From assembly GCA_900751755.1 (NCBI GenBank), contig CAADSP010000025.1, positions 1-64,000 on the forward strand: a stretch of DNA of 64,000 nt, written 5' to 3'. This DNA is from an uncultured Collinsella sp. Its GTDB lineage: Bacteria > Actinomycetota > Coriobacteriia > Coriobacteriales > Coriobacteriaceae. How positions within the stretch are numbered: position 1 is the stretch's first letter; the number at the start of each line of letters is the position of its first letter. The notes under the pieces were generated by a model that saw only the letters and a list, made by a program, of their open reading frames with translations, was not told where the DNA came from and did not search any database. Position numbers and translations under genes: made by a program. Below are positions 16,911 through 28,544 of the stretch, one piece after another.

Positions 16911-18137
16911 ATGGATCGAAATCAACTCGACCCCAGTGTCCCCAGCACCACGGAGGCCAAGAAGATCCCCCTTATCATCAAGGTCTACGCAGTCCTGTGC
17001 ACCCTATCTGGCGTGGGCACGCTCCCGTCAGTCGCCGTCTTTATGTGGCAGGTCATCACCGAGCTTAACGGCAACGTCGCCGCTAAGCTCGGTGATAACA
17101 CCCTGGTCGCGGTTGGCCTTATCGTCGCCGGCATTATGCTCTCGGCGGCAAGCGCGATCATCTTGATCGTCTTTGGCCTGGACCTCATCAAGGACCAGCG
17201 GCGCAATGCCGCCCGCCTGTCTTACGTCCTCATCGCATTTACCGTCGTGGAGCTTTTAGTTGACGTGATGCTCCAGGGCATCGGACCCTTCCTGCTGCGC
17301 CCCGCCGTCCAGCTTGTCATCCTCATTGCGCTGTCGGCCACCGTCGACCCCACGCTACGCCAGGAGCGCGAACTGCAGCGCCGTCTGCAAGAGATGCTCG
17401 ACCGCGATGCCGCCGCCGAGGGGATGCTCGGCCGCGACGAAACCGGCGAGGGCTACATCAAGCTCAACTACTTCAACCTGTTCTGGGTATTCTTCGTCTG
17501 CAGCGTGTTAGGTCTCATTCTCGAGGAAGTCTGGCATATGGTCGTCGTCGATCCCGGCGTCTATCAGGACCGTGCCGGTATGCTATTTGGCCCCTTTAGC
17601 CCCATCTACGGATTTGGCGCGGTGCTCATGACCATGGCGCTCAACCGCTTCTATAAAAAGAATCCTCTGATCATTTTCCTGGTAAGTGCCCTGATCGGCG
17701 GCGCTTTCGAGGTGTTTGTAGGCTGGTTTATGCAGACCTCATTTGGCGTGGTGTCGTGGAGCTATTCACACATTAGGCTATTCGGCATGCCCGATCCCAT
17801 CGCGGTATTGACCGGGGGACGCACATGCACGCCGTTTGCCTGCATGTGGGGCCTGGGTGGCCTCATCTGGATCAAGGTCTTGCTGCCGCGCCTGCTTAAG
17901 CTCATCAATATGATTCCATGGAAACGCCGCTACTCTGCTACCGTCATCCTGACCGCCGTCATGTTGATCGACGGCGTCATGACGTTGCAATCGCTCGACT
18001 ATTGGTATCAGCGCGTCAACGGAACCATTCGAAATATTCCCGTCGCACAGTTCTATGACAAGCATTTCGATAACGAATATATGGAGAACCGTTTTCAGAG
18101 TATGACCATGAGCCCCAAGGACGCCACACGCGTGTAG
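16911..18137 (+). CDS. Multi-pass membrane protein, putative ABC-transporter type IV (CmpB-like) family
   Basis: 408 aa; ATG 16911 follows GAGAAAGG. The first about 150 residues hold three to four membrane segments, followed by a charged linker (RQERELQRRLQEMLDRDAAAEG) likely to be a cytoplasmic helix. Then comes a second set of five or so segments with the conserved FGPFSPIYGFGAVLM and GRTCTPFACMWGLGG motifs of the putative ABC-transporter type IV family (PF06541). No ATPase gene accompanies it, and transport function in this family is unproven. It is one of the few genes here on the lagging orientation and stands alone. Confidence 0.7.
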   Translation: MDRNQLDPSVPSTTEAKKIPLIIKVYAVLCTLSGVGTLPSVAVFMWQVITELNGNVAAKLGDNTLVAVGLIVAGIMLSAASAIILIVFGLDLIKDQRRNAARLSYVLIAFTVVELLVDVMLQGIGPFLLRPAVQLVILIALSATVDPTLRQERELQRRLQEMLDRDAAAEGMLGRDETGEGYIKLNYFNLFWVFFVCSVLGLILEEVWHMVVVDPGVYQDRAGMLFGPFSPIYGFGAVLMTMALNRFYKKNPLIIFLVSALIGGAFEVFVGWFMQTSFGVVSWSYSHIRLFGMPDPIAVLTGGRTCTPFACMWGLGGLIWIKVLLPRLLKLINMIPWKRRYSATVILTAVMLIDGVMTLQSLDYWYQRVNGTIRNIPVAQFYDKHFDNEYMENRFQSMTMSPKDATRV

Positions 18138-18169
18138 CAAACGCCCGAGCAAAATAGCTCCAACACATC

Positions 18170-18212
18170 AAAGCCCGCTGGCAGATCTACATGAACTGCC
18201 GGCGGGCTTTCG
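18170..18212. terminator. Bidirectional terminator between convergent genes
   Basis: AAAGCCCGCTGGCAG (18170-18184) pairs with 18196-18210 with one mismatch. It lies between convergent genes ending at 18137 and 18244. Confidence 0.75.
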
Positions 18213-18243
18213 CTATAGACAGACTCGGATTGCCGACGAGGCC

Positions 18244-18660
18244 TTACGCCTCGCGCTCGACCTCGCTCACGCACTCGTTCTTGATGGTGCCGACGAGCGA
18301 CTGCAGCGCATCGACCACATGCGGGCGAATGTCTCCGCCAATGAGCACGAGCATGATGTCGTCGCCCACGGTAAGCTCGCCGCTCGCCAGCCACACGCGC
18401 ACATAGCCGATACCCGGCATCGTGCGCGTCGCCTCGATAGCGGCCTGCACCTTTTCGGCATCGAAGCCAAACACCATGCCGCCCACCTTGTGGCCTGGCG
18501 CCACGCCATCGGTCTCGACTCCGCGCACTTCGGCCTTGGGCGTCGCGCGCACCACGCCGTTGTGTGTCAGGTACATCCCACAATCAGCCGCCGAAACATC
18601 GGCCTTGGCTTCGCGCAGCCAAGCATCAACCGAAGGCATCGATTTGCCGTTCTCAAGCAT
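18244..18660 (-). CDS. MoaE-like protein (molybdopterin synthase large-subunit family)
   Basis: 138 aa. ATG 18660 is chosen over ATG 18663 because GGAG lies at better spacing. The fold signature of MoaE is visible (GMYLTHNGVVRATPKAEV, then GIGYVRVWLASGELTVGDDIMLVLIGG, then VDALQSLVGTIKNE). The usual C-terminal PxWKKE motif with the second catalytic Lys is missing: after IKNEC the sequence reads VSEVEREA and ends. No moaD or other molybdenum cofactor gene is near. It may be a MoaE paralogue with another role. Convergent with the membrane protein gene at 16911. Confidence 0.7.
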   Translation of the reverse strand: MLENGKSMPSVDAWLREAKADVSAADCGMYLTHNGVVRATPKAEVRGVETDGVAPGHKVGGMVFGFDAEKVQAAIEATRTMPGIGYVRVWLASGELTVGDDIMLVLIGGDIRPHVVDALQSLVGTIKNECVSEVEREA

Positions 18661-18713
18661 CATTTCTCCTTTTGATTTCCAGGGTAGTCTTTTTGGGACG
18701 GGGCCCGGACACT

Positions 18714-19718
18714 TTATTCCTCGACCGGCGTGAGCACCATGACGGCGCGCGTATTGCTAAATGACAGCGAACGGCAGGTCACAAGCGTTACGACCTTGGT
18801 TGCCGAAGCGGCACGATCGGTGGCATCGCTCGCCACGGCAGAGGCACCGTCGAGCATCTCGGACAGATAATTCTTCAGTCCGTCATCGCCCTCAAAGTTG
18901 GGCGTGCGCGCCTTGGCATACGTGTCCTCGACCACCTTGGTCGCCAGCGGACGCAGCTTATACGTTGCATCGCGCGTGATGTAATACACGTACTCGATGC
19001 TATCGAACGTCGCTTGGTCGGTGGTGTCCGAAATCACGTTGAACATCGACCCATCGTTCATATGGTGGCCGTAGATCGTGGTCTGCTGATCCACCATGCC
19101 CGGCGCGGTGTCGTCGCTATCCAAGAAGATGGCACCGGACGCGTTAGCCGTACCGTCAAACAGCGTGTTGAGGTATTTGGAGTTGTTGTTGGTCTGCACG
19201 ACGGGATAGTTGATGTTGGTGCCGGGCGCATAAATCCAACCCACAACCTCGGGATTCGTCTGGGCAAGTGCATCAAAGTCGATAATCGGCACGCCGCTGG
19301 CGTCCTTGTCGCTCACATATTGTTTTTCGATCTTTTGATACGACTCGCTCGCCTGCTTGTAGCCAATCTGGGCGTTGATAAAGATGGCGGCAGCAGCAAC
19401 GATTAGGCCGATGCCAATAATGATGAGCAAGATGGGGATAACGGAGCGGCGCTTTTTGCGCGGCGGCTCGGTATAGCTCGACGGAGCAGCGCCCGACTGT
19501 TTCGTAGAACGCGATTCTTTCTTGGCCGTATCATACGACGAAGGGCGATATGCAGCCGGCGTATCCTGGCGATGATGGGACATCGGCGTTACGGGACGCG
19601 GCGCGCGCGGCTGCTGAGGAGAGGATGTCCGACCCTGCTGTGCCGCATGGGCAGCACCCGGCTTCGACGGATCGGGAATCTGAGAAGCCTTGAATCGTTT
19701 TCCCTGATAGTCGGACAT
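18714..19718 (-). CDS. srtB: Class B sortase
   Basis: 334 aa from ATG 19718 (AAGGAGA upstream). Residues 1 to about 90 are cytoplasmic, Pro/Ser/Gln-rich and disordered, which is long for a sortase. They are followed by a basic patch (PPRKKRRS) and one membrane helix (VIPILLIIIGIGLIVAAAAIF). The catalytic domain has the His in TTIYGHHM, the Cys in VTLVTCRS and the Arg in SNTRAVM. It anchors or polymerises wall proteins outside the membrane. No LPXTG-type substrate or pilin gene is adjacent, so its substrates lie elsewhere. Confidence 0.9.
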   Translation of the reverse strand: MSDYQGKRFKASQIPDPSKPGAAHAAQQGRTSSPQQPRAPRPVTPMSHHRQDTPAAYRPSSYDTAKKESRSTKQSGAAPSSYTEPPRKKRRSVIPILLIIIGIGLIVAAAAIFINAQIGYKQASESYQKIEKQYVSDKDASGVPIIDFDALAQTNPEVVGWIYAPGTNINYPVVQTNNNSKYLNTLFDGTANASGAIFLDSDDTAPGMVDQQTTIYGHHMNDGSMFNVISDTTDQATFDSIEYVYYITRDATYKLRPLATKVVEDTYAKARTPNFEGDDGLKNYLSEMLDGASAVASDATDRAASATKVVTLVTCRSLSFSNTRAVMVLTPVEE

Positions 19719-19753
19719 GGCTCTCCTTATACTGCGGTGAAACGGCGGAACGC

Positions 19754-20218
19754 CTAGGCGTCGGCCATCTCCTGCTTCATCTTCTCGATAACCTTGCGGT
19801 ACTCGGGGTCGCAAGCGCCCAGAATCTGCGTGGCGTAGATGGCGGCGTTCTTGGCGCCGTTGATGGCAACGCAGGCCACGGGCACGCCCGAAGGCATCTG
19901 CACCATCGACAGCAGCGAATCCATGCCGCCCAGGTCACTCGTCTTCATAGGCACGCCGATGACCGGCAGCGGCGTAAAGGCAGCCACGACACCACCCAGG
20001 TGAGCGGCCTTGCCGGCGGCGGCGATAATCACTTTGATACCGCGATCGGCAGCAGTCGAGGCCCACTCGTGGACCTTCGCCGGCGTGCGGTGTGCGCTCG
20101 CAATGACGAGCTCATAGGGCACACCAAGCGCCTCGAGCTCGGCGGTGCAGCCTTCCATAACGCCCAGATCGGACTTGGAGCCCATGATAATCCCGACAAC
20201 CGGCTTTTGATCTGCCAT
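19754..20218 (-). CDS. purE: N5-carboxyaminoimidazole ribonucleotide mutase
   Basis: 154 aa from ATG 20218, with AGGAGG 9 nt upstream; an in-frame TTG two codons earlier is less plausible. Class I PurE converts N5-CAIR to CAIR and normally works with PurK, which is not in the window. Visible motifs are IIMGSKSDLGVM and ASAHRTPAKV. It lies 35 bp upstream of the sortase gene on the same strand. Confidence 0.95.
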   Translation of the reverse strand: MADQKPVVGIIMGSKSDLGVMEGCTAELEALGVPYELVIASAHRTPAKVHEWASTAADRGIKVIIAAAGKAAHLGGVVAAFTPLPVIGVPMKTSDLGGMDSLLSMVQMPSGVPVACVAINGAKNAAIYATQILGACDPEYRKVIEKMKQEMADA

Positions 20219-20314
20219 AAACAAAGACCTCCTGTTGAGAGCGGTGACGCGGCCAATCCGCGACCCTTAACTACTGAGAGTAGTATAGCTGCTCCCGTCC
20301 CTGCGGTCTTTGTG

Positions 20315-20384
20315 GTGGCGGCTGAGCCTTTCCCTCGGGAACTGGGCTTCGCGAAGTTTCCCGAGGGAAAGGCTCAGCCGCCAC
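20315..20384. repeat. 26-bp perfect hairpin, shared-loop family
   Basis: Positions 20315-20340 and 20359-20384 are exact reverse complements. The 18-nt loop ACTGGGCTTCGCGAAGTT also occurs, inverted, in the palindrome at 20544-20628, whose stem sequence is different. Confidence 0.8.
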
Positions 20385-20434
20385 CCTGCGACCTACCGGG
20401 AATTGCCATGACATACGTTGGCTGAAATATTAAC

Positions 20435-20470
20435 GTGGGATCCGCCGTTCGAACGAACGGCGGATCCCAC
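20435..20470. repeat. 36-bp near-continuous palindrome
   Basis: A 17-bp arm (20435-20451) pairs perfectly with 20454-20470 around a 2-nt centre; it contains GGATCCGCCGTTCG. It sits between the two larger shared-loop palindromes. Confidence 0.8.
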
Positions 20471-20543
20471 ACTCACTTTTTATTCAGCCCTAGTCATCAC
20501 GCAAAGCCCCTTCGGCAGTACACGGTGCAACCGAGTCACCGCA

Positions 20544-20628
20544 GGCCGGGGCGGGAGGCGGTCCTTTCTCTCGGAAAACTTCGCGAAGCCCAGTTTCCGA
20601 GAGAAAGTGTCCGGCTCCCACCCCGGCC
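20544..20628. repeat. 85-bp palindrome downstream of carB, shared-loop family
   Basis: Outer arms 20544-20561 and 20611-20628 match 16 of 18; inner arms 20564-20577 and 20594-20607 match 14 of 14. The loop carries the inverted form of the 18-nt sequence found at 20341-20358. It begins 11 bp after the carB stop. Confidence 0.8.
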
Positions 20629-20639
20629 GACCAGGTCAA

Positions 20640-23954
<3,315 letters not shown>

Positions 23955-23955
23955 G

Positions 23956-25395
23956 TTAGTTCTCCTCGGTCTCAGCGGTCTCGGACTCAGCAAAGTTCCA
24001 GCCGGCAAGGCGGTCCTTCGCGGTATCGATGTCCAGGTAGTTCTCCTCGCCGTCCATGAGTCGCGTAAAGGCAGTAAAGAGATAGTGGGCATCGGTGGGG
24101 CCAGGCGAGGCCTCGGGGTGGTACTGGACCGAGAAGCACGGAGCGTCGAGCAGCTGGATGCCCTCGGCGGTGCCGTCGTTGAGGTTCACGTGCGTCAGGC
24201 GAATGCGGCCAAAGCGCTCGTTCATCACGACCGGCGCGATTCCACGGCGCACCCAGACGCGCAGATCTCCATCGGCCGCATGCTCGGTCTCGCCGCCGGA
24301 AAGCTCGGGGACAAGCTTGCCCAGGCTGGGGAACAGCAGGCCAAAGCCATGGTTTTGTGCGGTGATCTCCACGCGACGGCTTACCAGGTTCATGACCGGC
24401 TGGTTGCCACCGCGGTGACCAAACTTAAGCTTTTCCATCTGGGCGCCGCAGGCCAGGCTGATCATCTGGTGACCAAGACAAATACCAAAGGCCGGCACCT
24501 TGCCGATCAGCTGCTGCACCTGCTCGTAGGTCTCCACCACGGCGTCGGGGTCGCCGGGGCCGTTGGACAAAAAGACGCCATCGGGATTCATGTCGAGCAC
24601 CTGCTGAGCTGGCGTATCCCACGGCACGACGGTAAGATCGCAGCCGGCGCGCACCAGGCCCTCCAGAATGCCGCGCTTCACACCGCAGTCGTAGGCGACC
24701 ACCTTGTGACGGGCAGGAGCGGCAGCCGAAAGCGCAAAGTCATGCGTGGCAGGCAGGTCGGCGGCCACAAACTCGTGAGGCGCGGGGCAGCTTACGGTCT
24801 TGACCAGGTTCTCGCCTACCAGCGTGGGCGCTGCGGCCAGACGCTCGGCAAGCTCGTCGACGTCGAAGATCTCGGTCGAGATAATGCCCATTTTGGAACC
24901 ATTGTCGCGCAGATGGCGCACCAGAGCGCGGGTGTCGACGCCCTCGATAGCGACGATGCCGTGAGCGCGCAGGTACTCCGGCACGCTAACGGCCGAGCGC
25001 CAGTTAGAAGGCGTGGCGCACATGTCGCGAACGATCATGCCGCGCATGGCCGGAGCGCTCGCAGGGCGCACGGCGTCGCCGGGGAAGGCCGACTGGACGT
25101 CGGTCTCGTCGATACCGTAGTTGCCGATCTGCGGATAGGTCATGGTTACGATTTGGCCGGCATAACTCGGGTCGGTCATGACCTCAAAGTAGCCCTCGAG
25201 CGAGGTGTTGAAGCAGACTTCGCCGGTCGCGGTGCCCTCGGCGCCGCATGCACGTCCATAAAAAATGGTCCCATCCTCAAGATACAGGATGCAGGGACCG
25301 CAGGTGCCCTTGCTGGTTTTGGCCAGCATGCGCTGGCAAAGCTCGCTGGGCGCGAAGGTGCGGGCGGCAGCGCCCGCGGTATGGTTGTTCGCCAT
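23956..25395 (-). CDS. carA: Carbamoyl-phosphate synthase small (glutaminase) subunit
   Basis: 479 aa from ATG 25395, about 100 longer than typical CarA. The class I glutaminase triad is present: Cys in [10 protein letters not shown], and His/Glu in [10 protein letters not shown]. Extra length comes from an N-terminal stretch before [14 protein letters not shown], an insertion of roughly 40 residues ([20 protein letters not shown] onward) between [14 protein letters not shown] and [10 protein letters not shown], and a C-terminal acidic tail. It supplies ammonia to CarB. The start has AAGGAGA directly beside a PyrR-type hairpin, so translation is probably pyrimidine-regulated. Confidence 0.96.
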   Translation of the reverse strand: MANNHTAGAAARTFAPSELCQRMLAKTSKGTCGPCILYLEDGTIFYGRACGAEGTATGEVCFNTSLEGYFEVMTDPSYAGQIVTMTYPQIGNYGIDETDVQSAFPGDAVRPASAPAMRGMIVRDMCATPSNWRSAVSVPEYLRAHGIVAIEGVDTRALVRHLRDNGSKMGIISTEIFDVDELAERLAAAPTLVGENLVKTVSCPAPHEFVAADLPATHDFALSAAAPARHKVVAYDCGVKRGILEGLVRAGCDLTVVPWDTPAQQVLDMNPDGVFLSNGPGDPDAVVETYEQVQQLIGKVPAFGICLGHQMISLACGAQMEKLKFGHRGGNQPVMNLVSRRVEITAQNHGFGLLFPSLGKLVPELSGGETEHAADGDLRVWVRRGIAPVVMNERFGRIRLTHVNLNDGTAEGIQLLDAPCFSVQYHPEASPGPTDAHYLFTAFTRLMDGEENYLDIDTAKDRLAGWNFAESETAETEEN

Positions 25396-25406
25396 AATTC
25401 TCCTTC

Positions 25407-25424
25407 CCGGTCTCACAGGACCGG
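25407..25424 (-). promoter_or_regulatory. Putative PyrR-binding hairpin in the carA leader
   Basis: The minus strand reads CCGGTCCTGTGAGACCGG: a short stem whose loop region matches the PyrR recognition core UCCNGNGAG. It ends 1 nt before the carA Shine-Dalgarno AAGGAGA, so a bound protein would block ribosome entry. No terminator hairpin lies between it and the start codon. Confidence 0.65.
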
Positions 25425-25555
25425 CTTAAAGGTGTGTAGTTAGGCCTCGCGGTATTGTAACCGCAAGCATGCCTCATGGCGTTAATTTCATCGAAATGTT
25501 TACGAAATGATAATTATGACTTTCTATGCATAATGATTTCTCTGGGACGGGGATT

Positions 25556-25596
25556 AAAAAATCATCCCGCGGGGCTTGTGGCTCACGCGGGATGAT
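25556..25596 (-). terminator. Terminator after the membrane protein gene at 25603
   Basis: ATCATCCCGCG/CGCGGGATGAT (25561-25571 with 25586-25596), followed on the minus strand by TTTTTTAATCC and a CCGTCCCA motif. Confidence 0.8.
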
Positions 25597-25602
25597 GGTC
25601 TC

Positions 25603-26568
25603 TTATTTTTTCTTGTCCTGCTCCAGCAGTTCGGACGGTGTGCGATCGGGCTTGCCGCCGCGGAAAATCTCGCGGCCATGCAGACGATGTTCCAGGTCAC
25701 GCTCGGCCTTTTCCTCGTCAATCTTGGTCTGGCTCACCACCGGGTCCTCAATCAACGACGACACCGAGTTCACCTGCTTCTGAATGCGCTCGGCGATGGT
25801 GTCATCCATACTCACGATGCGCATCTTCCAGTCGATACTCGTGGCGTTGGATGAGCTCTTGGTCCACACGAACGTCAAAATGGCGCTCTGGTGGCCCCGC
25901 GCGGGGAACATGCCAAAGAAGGAATCGTGCTGAATGTTGCTATCCTCGTCGATATAGGCGTGAACGTTATACACCACGCGGTCGATCTTGTCGTTGAGCA
26001 GCGCGTTGGTCGCAAGCGCCGCGGCCTGGATCTGCCCGTTGGACAGCAGCTCTAGCTCGTTGGCAGACGATGTGTCCAACACCGTCACCTCGACCGTGCC
26101 CGTACGCTCATCGGCTTCATCGACGGTAAAGTCGAGCGGGAACTGCGTAAAGCCGTTGCCCCACTCGAGTCCACCCTTGAGTGCTGTAGAAACGGTATCA
26201 ACCGAAACGCTCTCGGACAGGTTGGCGGTATTCAGACGGCGCATCACGCCGTAGCCGATCTGCATGCCCACGATCAGCACCAAAATACCGATGACCACGG
26301 CCATCGCGGTCTTCGTAATGGTATGGCTCACCTGCGAGCCCGAAGGATCGTCCTCGGACAGCGGGTCGATATGTTTTGCCTGGCTCGCGCGGTCCTCGCT
26401 GCGCAGCTGTGCTAGCGCCGCTTTGTCACCGCGCTTGGCCGCAGCCTCCTTCTCACGCATGCGCTCGGTACGCTTTTTGGCAAGCGTAGGATCCAAGACG
26501 CCGGATGCATCGATTTCGGAGAATAACTCCGTCACTTCTTCCGGAGTCAAAGGGTTCTTGTCAGCCAT
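25603..26568 (-). CDS. Single-pass membrane protein of unknown function
   Basis: 321 aa. Residues 1-80 are hydrophilic and charged (KKRTERMREKEAAAKRGDK), with a basic/acidic helical look. One membrane segment follows (TAMAVVIGILVLIVGMQIGYGV, about residues 87-108), then an extracytoplasmic domain of about 200 residues with no recognised motif and a charged Lys-rich end. No family was recognised. It lies 19 bp upstream of the carA terminator region and 20 bp downstream of the ABC exporter gene, so it may be co-transcribed with the exporter. ATG 26568 follows AGGAAG. Confidence 0.65.
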   Translation of the reverse strand: MADKNPLTPEEVTELFSEIDASGVLDPTLAKKRTERMREKEAAAKRGDKAALAQLRSEDRASQAKHIDPLSEDDPSGSQVSHTITKTAMAVVIGILVLIVGMQIGYGVMRRLNTANLSESVSVDTVSTALKGGLEWGNGFTQFPLDFTVDEADERTGTVEVTVLDTSSANELELLSNGQIQAAALATNALLNDKIDRVVYNVHAYIDEDSNIQHDSFFGMFPARGHQSAILTFVWTKSSSNATSIDWKMRIVSMDDTIAERIQKQVNSVSSLIEDPVVSQTKIDEEKAERDLEHRLHGREIFRGGKPDRTPSELLEQDKKK

Positions 26569-26587
26569 AAACTTCCTGTCATATCAA

Positions 26588-28360
26588 TCAGTCGAGCTCG
26601 TGCGCACGCGCACCTTCGAACTGCATTCGATAGTAACGGGCATAGGTGCCGCCACGGGCGAGAAGCTGTTCATGCGTGCCACGTTCCACAACGCGACCAT
26701 GCTCAACGGTCGCAATCTCATCGGCGTGTTTAATGGTCGAGAGACGGTGGGCGATGATGATTGTGGTACGGCCGCGTGCCAGCTCTTCGAGCGACTCCTG
26801 CACCGCCTCCTCGCTCTCGTTATCCAAAGCACTCGTCGCCTCGTCCAAGATCAGGATCTTGGGGTTCTTGAGAAACACGCGCGCGATGGCAACGCGCTGC
26901 TTCTGTCCGCCCGAAAGACGGCTGCCGCGCTCGCCCACCACGGTGTCGTAGCCCTGTGGAAGCGATTCGATAAAGGTATCGATATTGGCGCGACGGGCGG
27001 CGTCGGCGATCTCTTCCGCCGTAGCGCTCGGCTTGCCGTAGGCGATGTTCTCGCCAATCGTACCGTCAAACAGATAGACATCCTGCTGCACCAGGCCGAT
27101 GGCGCGACGCAGGCTCTGCTGCGTCACATCACGCACGTCCTGGCCGTCGATGCTAATGGATCCGGTAGCCACGTCATAAAAGCGCGGCAGCAGCGAACAG
27201 GTCGTGGACTTGCCGCCGCCCGAAGGGCCAACCAAAGCGATGGTCTGCCCGGGCTTGATGGACAGGTCCATATGGTCGATAACGGGACGCTCGTCGGCAT
27301 CGCCCTCGCCCAGCTCGACATCCTCGTAGTTAAAGCACACATCGTGATACTCCACGGCGCCGGCAGTCACCTGCAGATCCGTAGCGCCCGGCTTGTCCTG
27401 GATATCCGGCGCGGTCGAGAGCACCTCGTCCATACGCTTAAAGCCGGCGATAGCCTTCTGATACGTTTCGGCCGAATTAACGAGTGTCTCGAGCGGCGTG
27501 CAGAACAGCGAAATATAGAGTGCAAAGGTCGCCATATCGACCGCCTGCAGCTGTCCCTTGGCGACCAGCCAGCCGCCCAGCAGCACCACGATCACATAGA
27601 GCACACCCGAGAGCAGGCCATACGTCGCGGTATAGACGCCCATGGCGTGATACATGTTCTCCTTGGACGAAAGATAGCGATTGTTGGAGGCGCGGAACTT
27701 GAAGCGTTCGGTCTCCTCATTGGCAAAGCTCTTGACCACGCGCATGCCCGCCAGCGAATCCTGCAGCTGCGCATTGATGCCGCTGATTTTTTTGCGGTTG
27801 TCGCTAAAGACCTCGCGCATGCGCATGTTCTGCCAAAACATGATGACCGCAAACGCCGCCGTCACCACGGCCATGGCGAGCGCCAGGACCGGGGCGATGG
27901 TAAAGAGGATCACAAACGAGCCGATGATCTCGATGCCGCAGATGATGATCCACTCGGGCACGTGGTGCGCCGCCTCGCAGATATCGAACAGGTCGTTGAC
28001 CACGCGGCTCATCATGTCGCCCGAGCTGTTGCGGTCGAAGTATGCAAAGCTAAAGCGCTCATACTGGTCGAACAGGTCCTCGCGCATTTTGGACTCCATA
28101 CGCGCGCCCATCACGTGACCCCAATAGCTCACAAAATAGCGGCAGGCGCAGCGGACGGCATACATCAGCACCAAGCCCACCGCGATCATGCCGAGCGCCT
28201 GCATAATGGCAGCCTGACCCTGAGTAAATAGCCCACCGGTCAAATTGCGCAGAATAATGGGGAACGCCAGGTCAATGGCGGCAAGCACCAGAGCACAAAC
28301 AGTATCAGCAACAAAAAGCCCCATCTGGGGCTTGTAATAAGACAAAAACCTCTTCAGCAT
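26588..28360 (-). CDS. ABC exporter, fused membrane and ATPase domains
   Basis: 590 aa from ATG 28360 (AAGGTG upstream). It is a type IV ABC half-transporter with a six-helix membrane domain (residues 1-320), then Walker A GPSGGGKST, Q-loop, signature LSGGQKQRVAIARV, Walker B ILILDEATSALD and the switch His in IIAHRLST. It forms a homo- or heterodimer that exports lipid, drug or peptide; the substrate is unknown. The frame is open upstream to an ATG at 28459 with a stronger ribosome site (GGAGGG, 6-nt spacing), which would add 33 basic residues (MDIRDRRLKARLSKWS onward). Either start may be used. Confidence 0.9.
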   Translation of the reverse strand: MLKRFLSYYKPQMGLFVADTVCALVLAAIDLAFPIILRNLTGGLFTQGQAAIMQALGMIAVGLVLMYAVRCACRYFVSYWGHVMGARMESKMREDLFDQYERFSFAYFDRNSSGDMMSRVVNDLFDICEAAHHVPEWIIICGIEIIGSFVILFTIAPVLALAMAVVTAAFAVIMFWQNMRMREVFSDNRKKISGINAQLQDSLAGMRVVKSFANEETERFKFRASNNRYLSSKENMYHAMGVYTATYGLLSGVLYVIVVLLGGWLVAKGQLQAVDMATFALYISLFCTPLETLVNSAETYQKAIAGFKRMDEVLSTAPDIQDKPGATDLQVTAGAVEYHDVCFNYEDVELGEGDADERPVIDHMDLSIKPGQTIALVGPSGGGKSTTCSLLPRFYDVATGSISIDGQDVRDVTQQSLRRAIGLVQQDVYLFDGTIGENIAYGKPSATAEEIADAARRANIDTFIESLPQGYDTVVGERGSRLSGGQKQRVAIARVFLKNPKILILDEATSALDNESEEAVQESLEELARGRTTIIIAHRLSTIKHADEIATVEHGRVVERGTHEQLLARGGTYARYYRMQFEGARAHELD

Positions 28361-28407
28361 AATCACCTTACGCGGTTTTACCAAACCGCGTTTCGTCTCG
28401 ACGCTGC

Positions 28408-28505
28408 AAGTGCTCCATTTGGACAATCTGGCCTTCAATCGTCGGTCGCGTATATCCATACGCTTCCCTCCTCTTTTAGGCCACCTTGTCTCAAATGGAG
28501 CACTT
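28408..28505. repeat. 14-bp inverted repeat flanking the upstream exporter start
   Basis: AAGTGCTCCATTTG (28408-28421) recurs as its exact reverse complement at 28492-28505, 70 bp apart, bracketing the alternative start codon at 28459. It could fold the leader or act as an operator pair. Confidence 0.5.
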
Positions 28506-28544
28506 TCGCTGACTTACACAAACCTGCGGGATCATCCCCGCTCG

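Noticed and set aside
18714..19718. Sortase as part of a pilus locus
   Set aside because: No pilin or LPXTG-type gene flanks it; the neighbours are purE and a MoaE-like gene.
23955..24092. Longer N-terminus for carB
   Set aside because: The added residues are encoded inside carA and are unlike CarB. ATG 23954 begins the canonical sequence.
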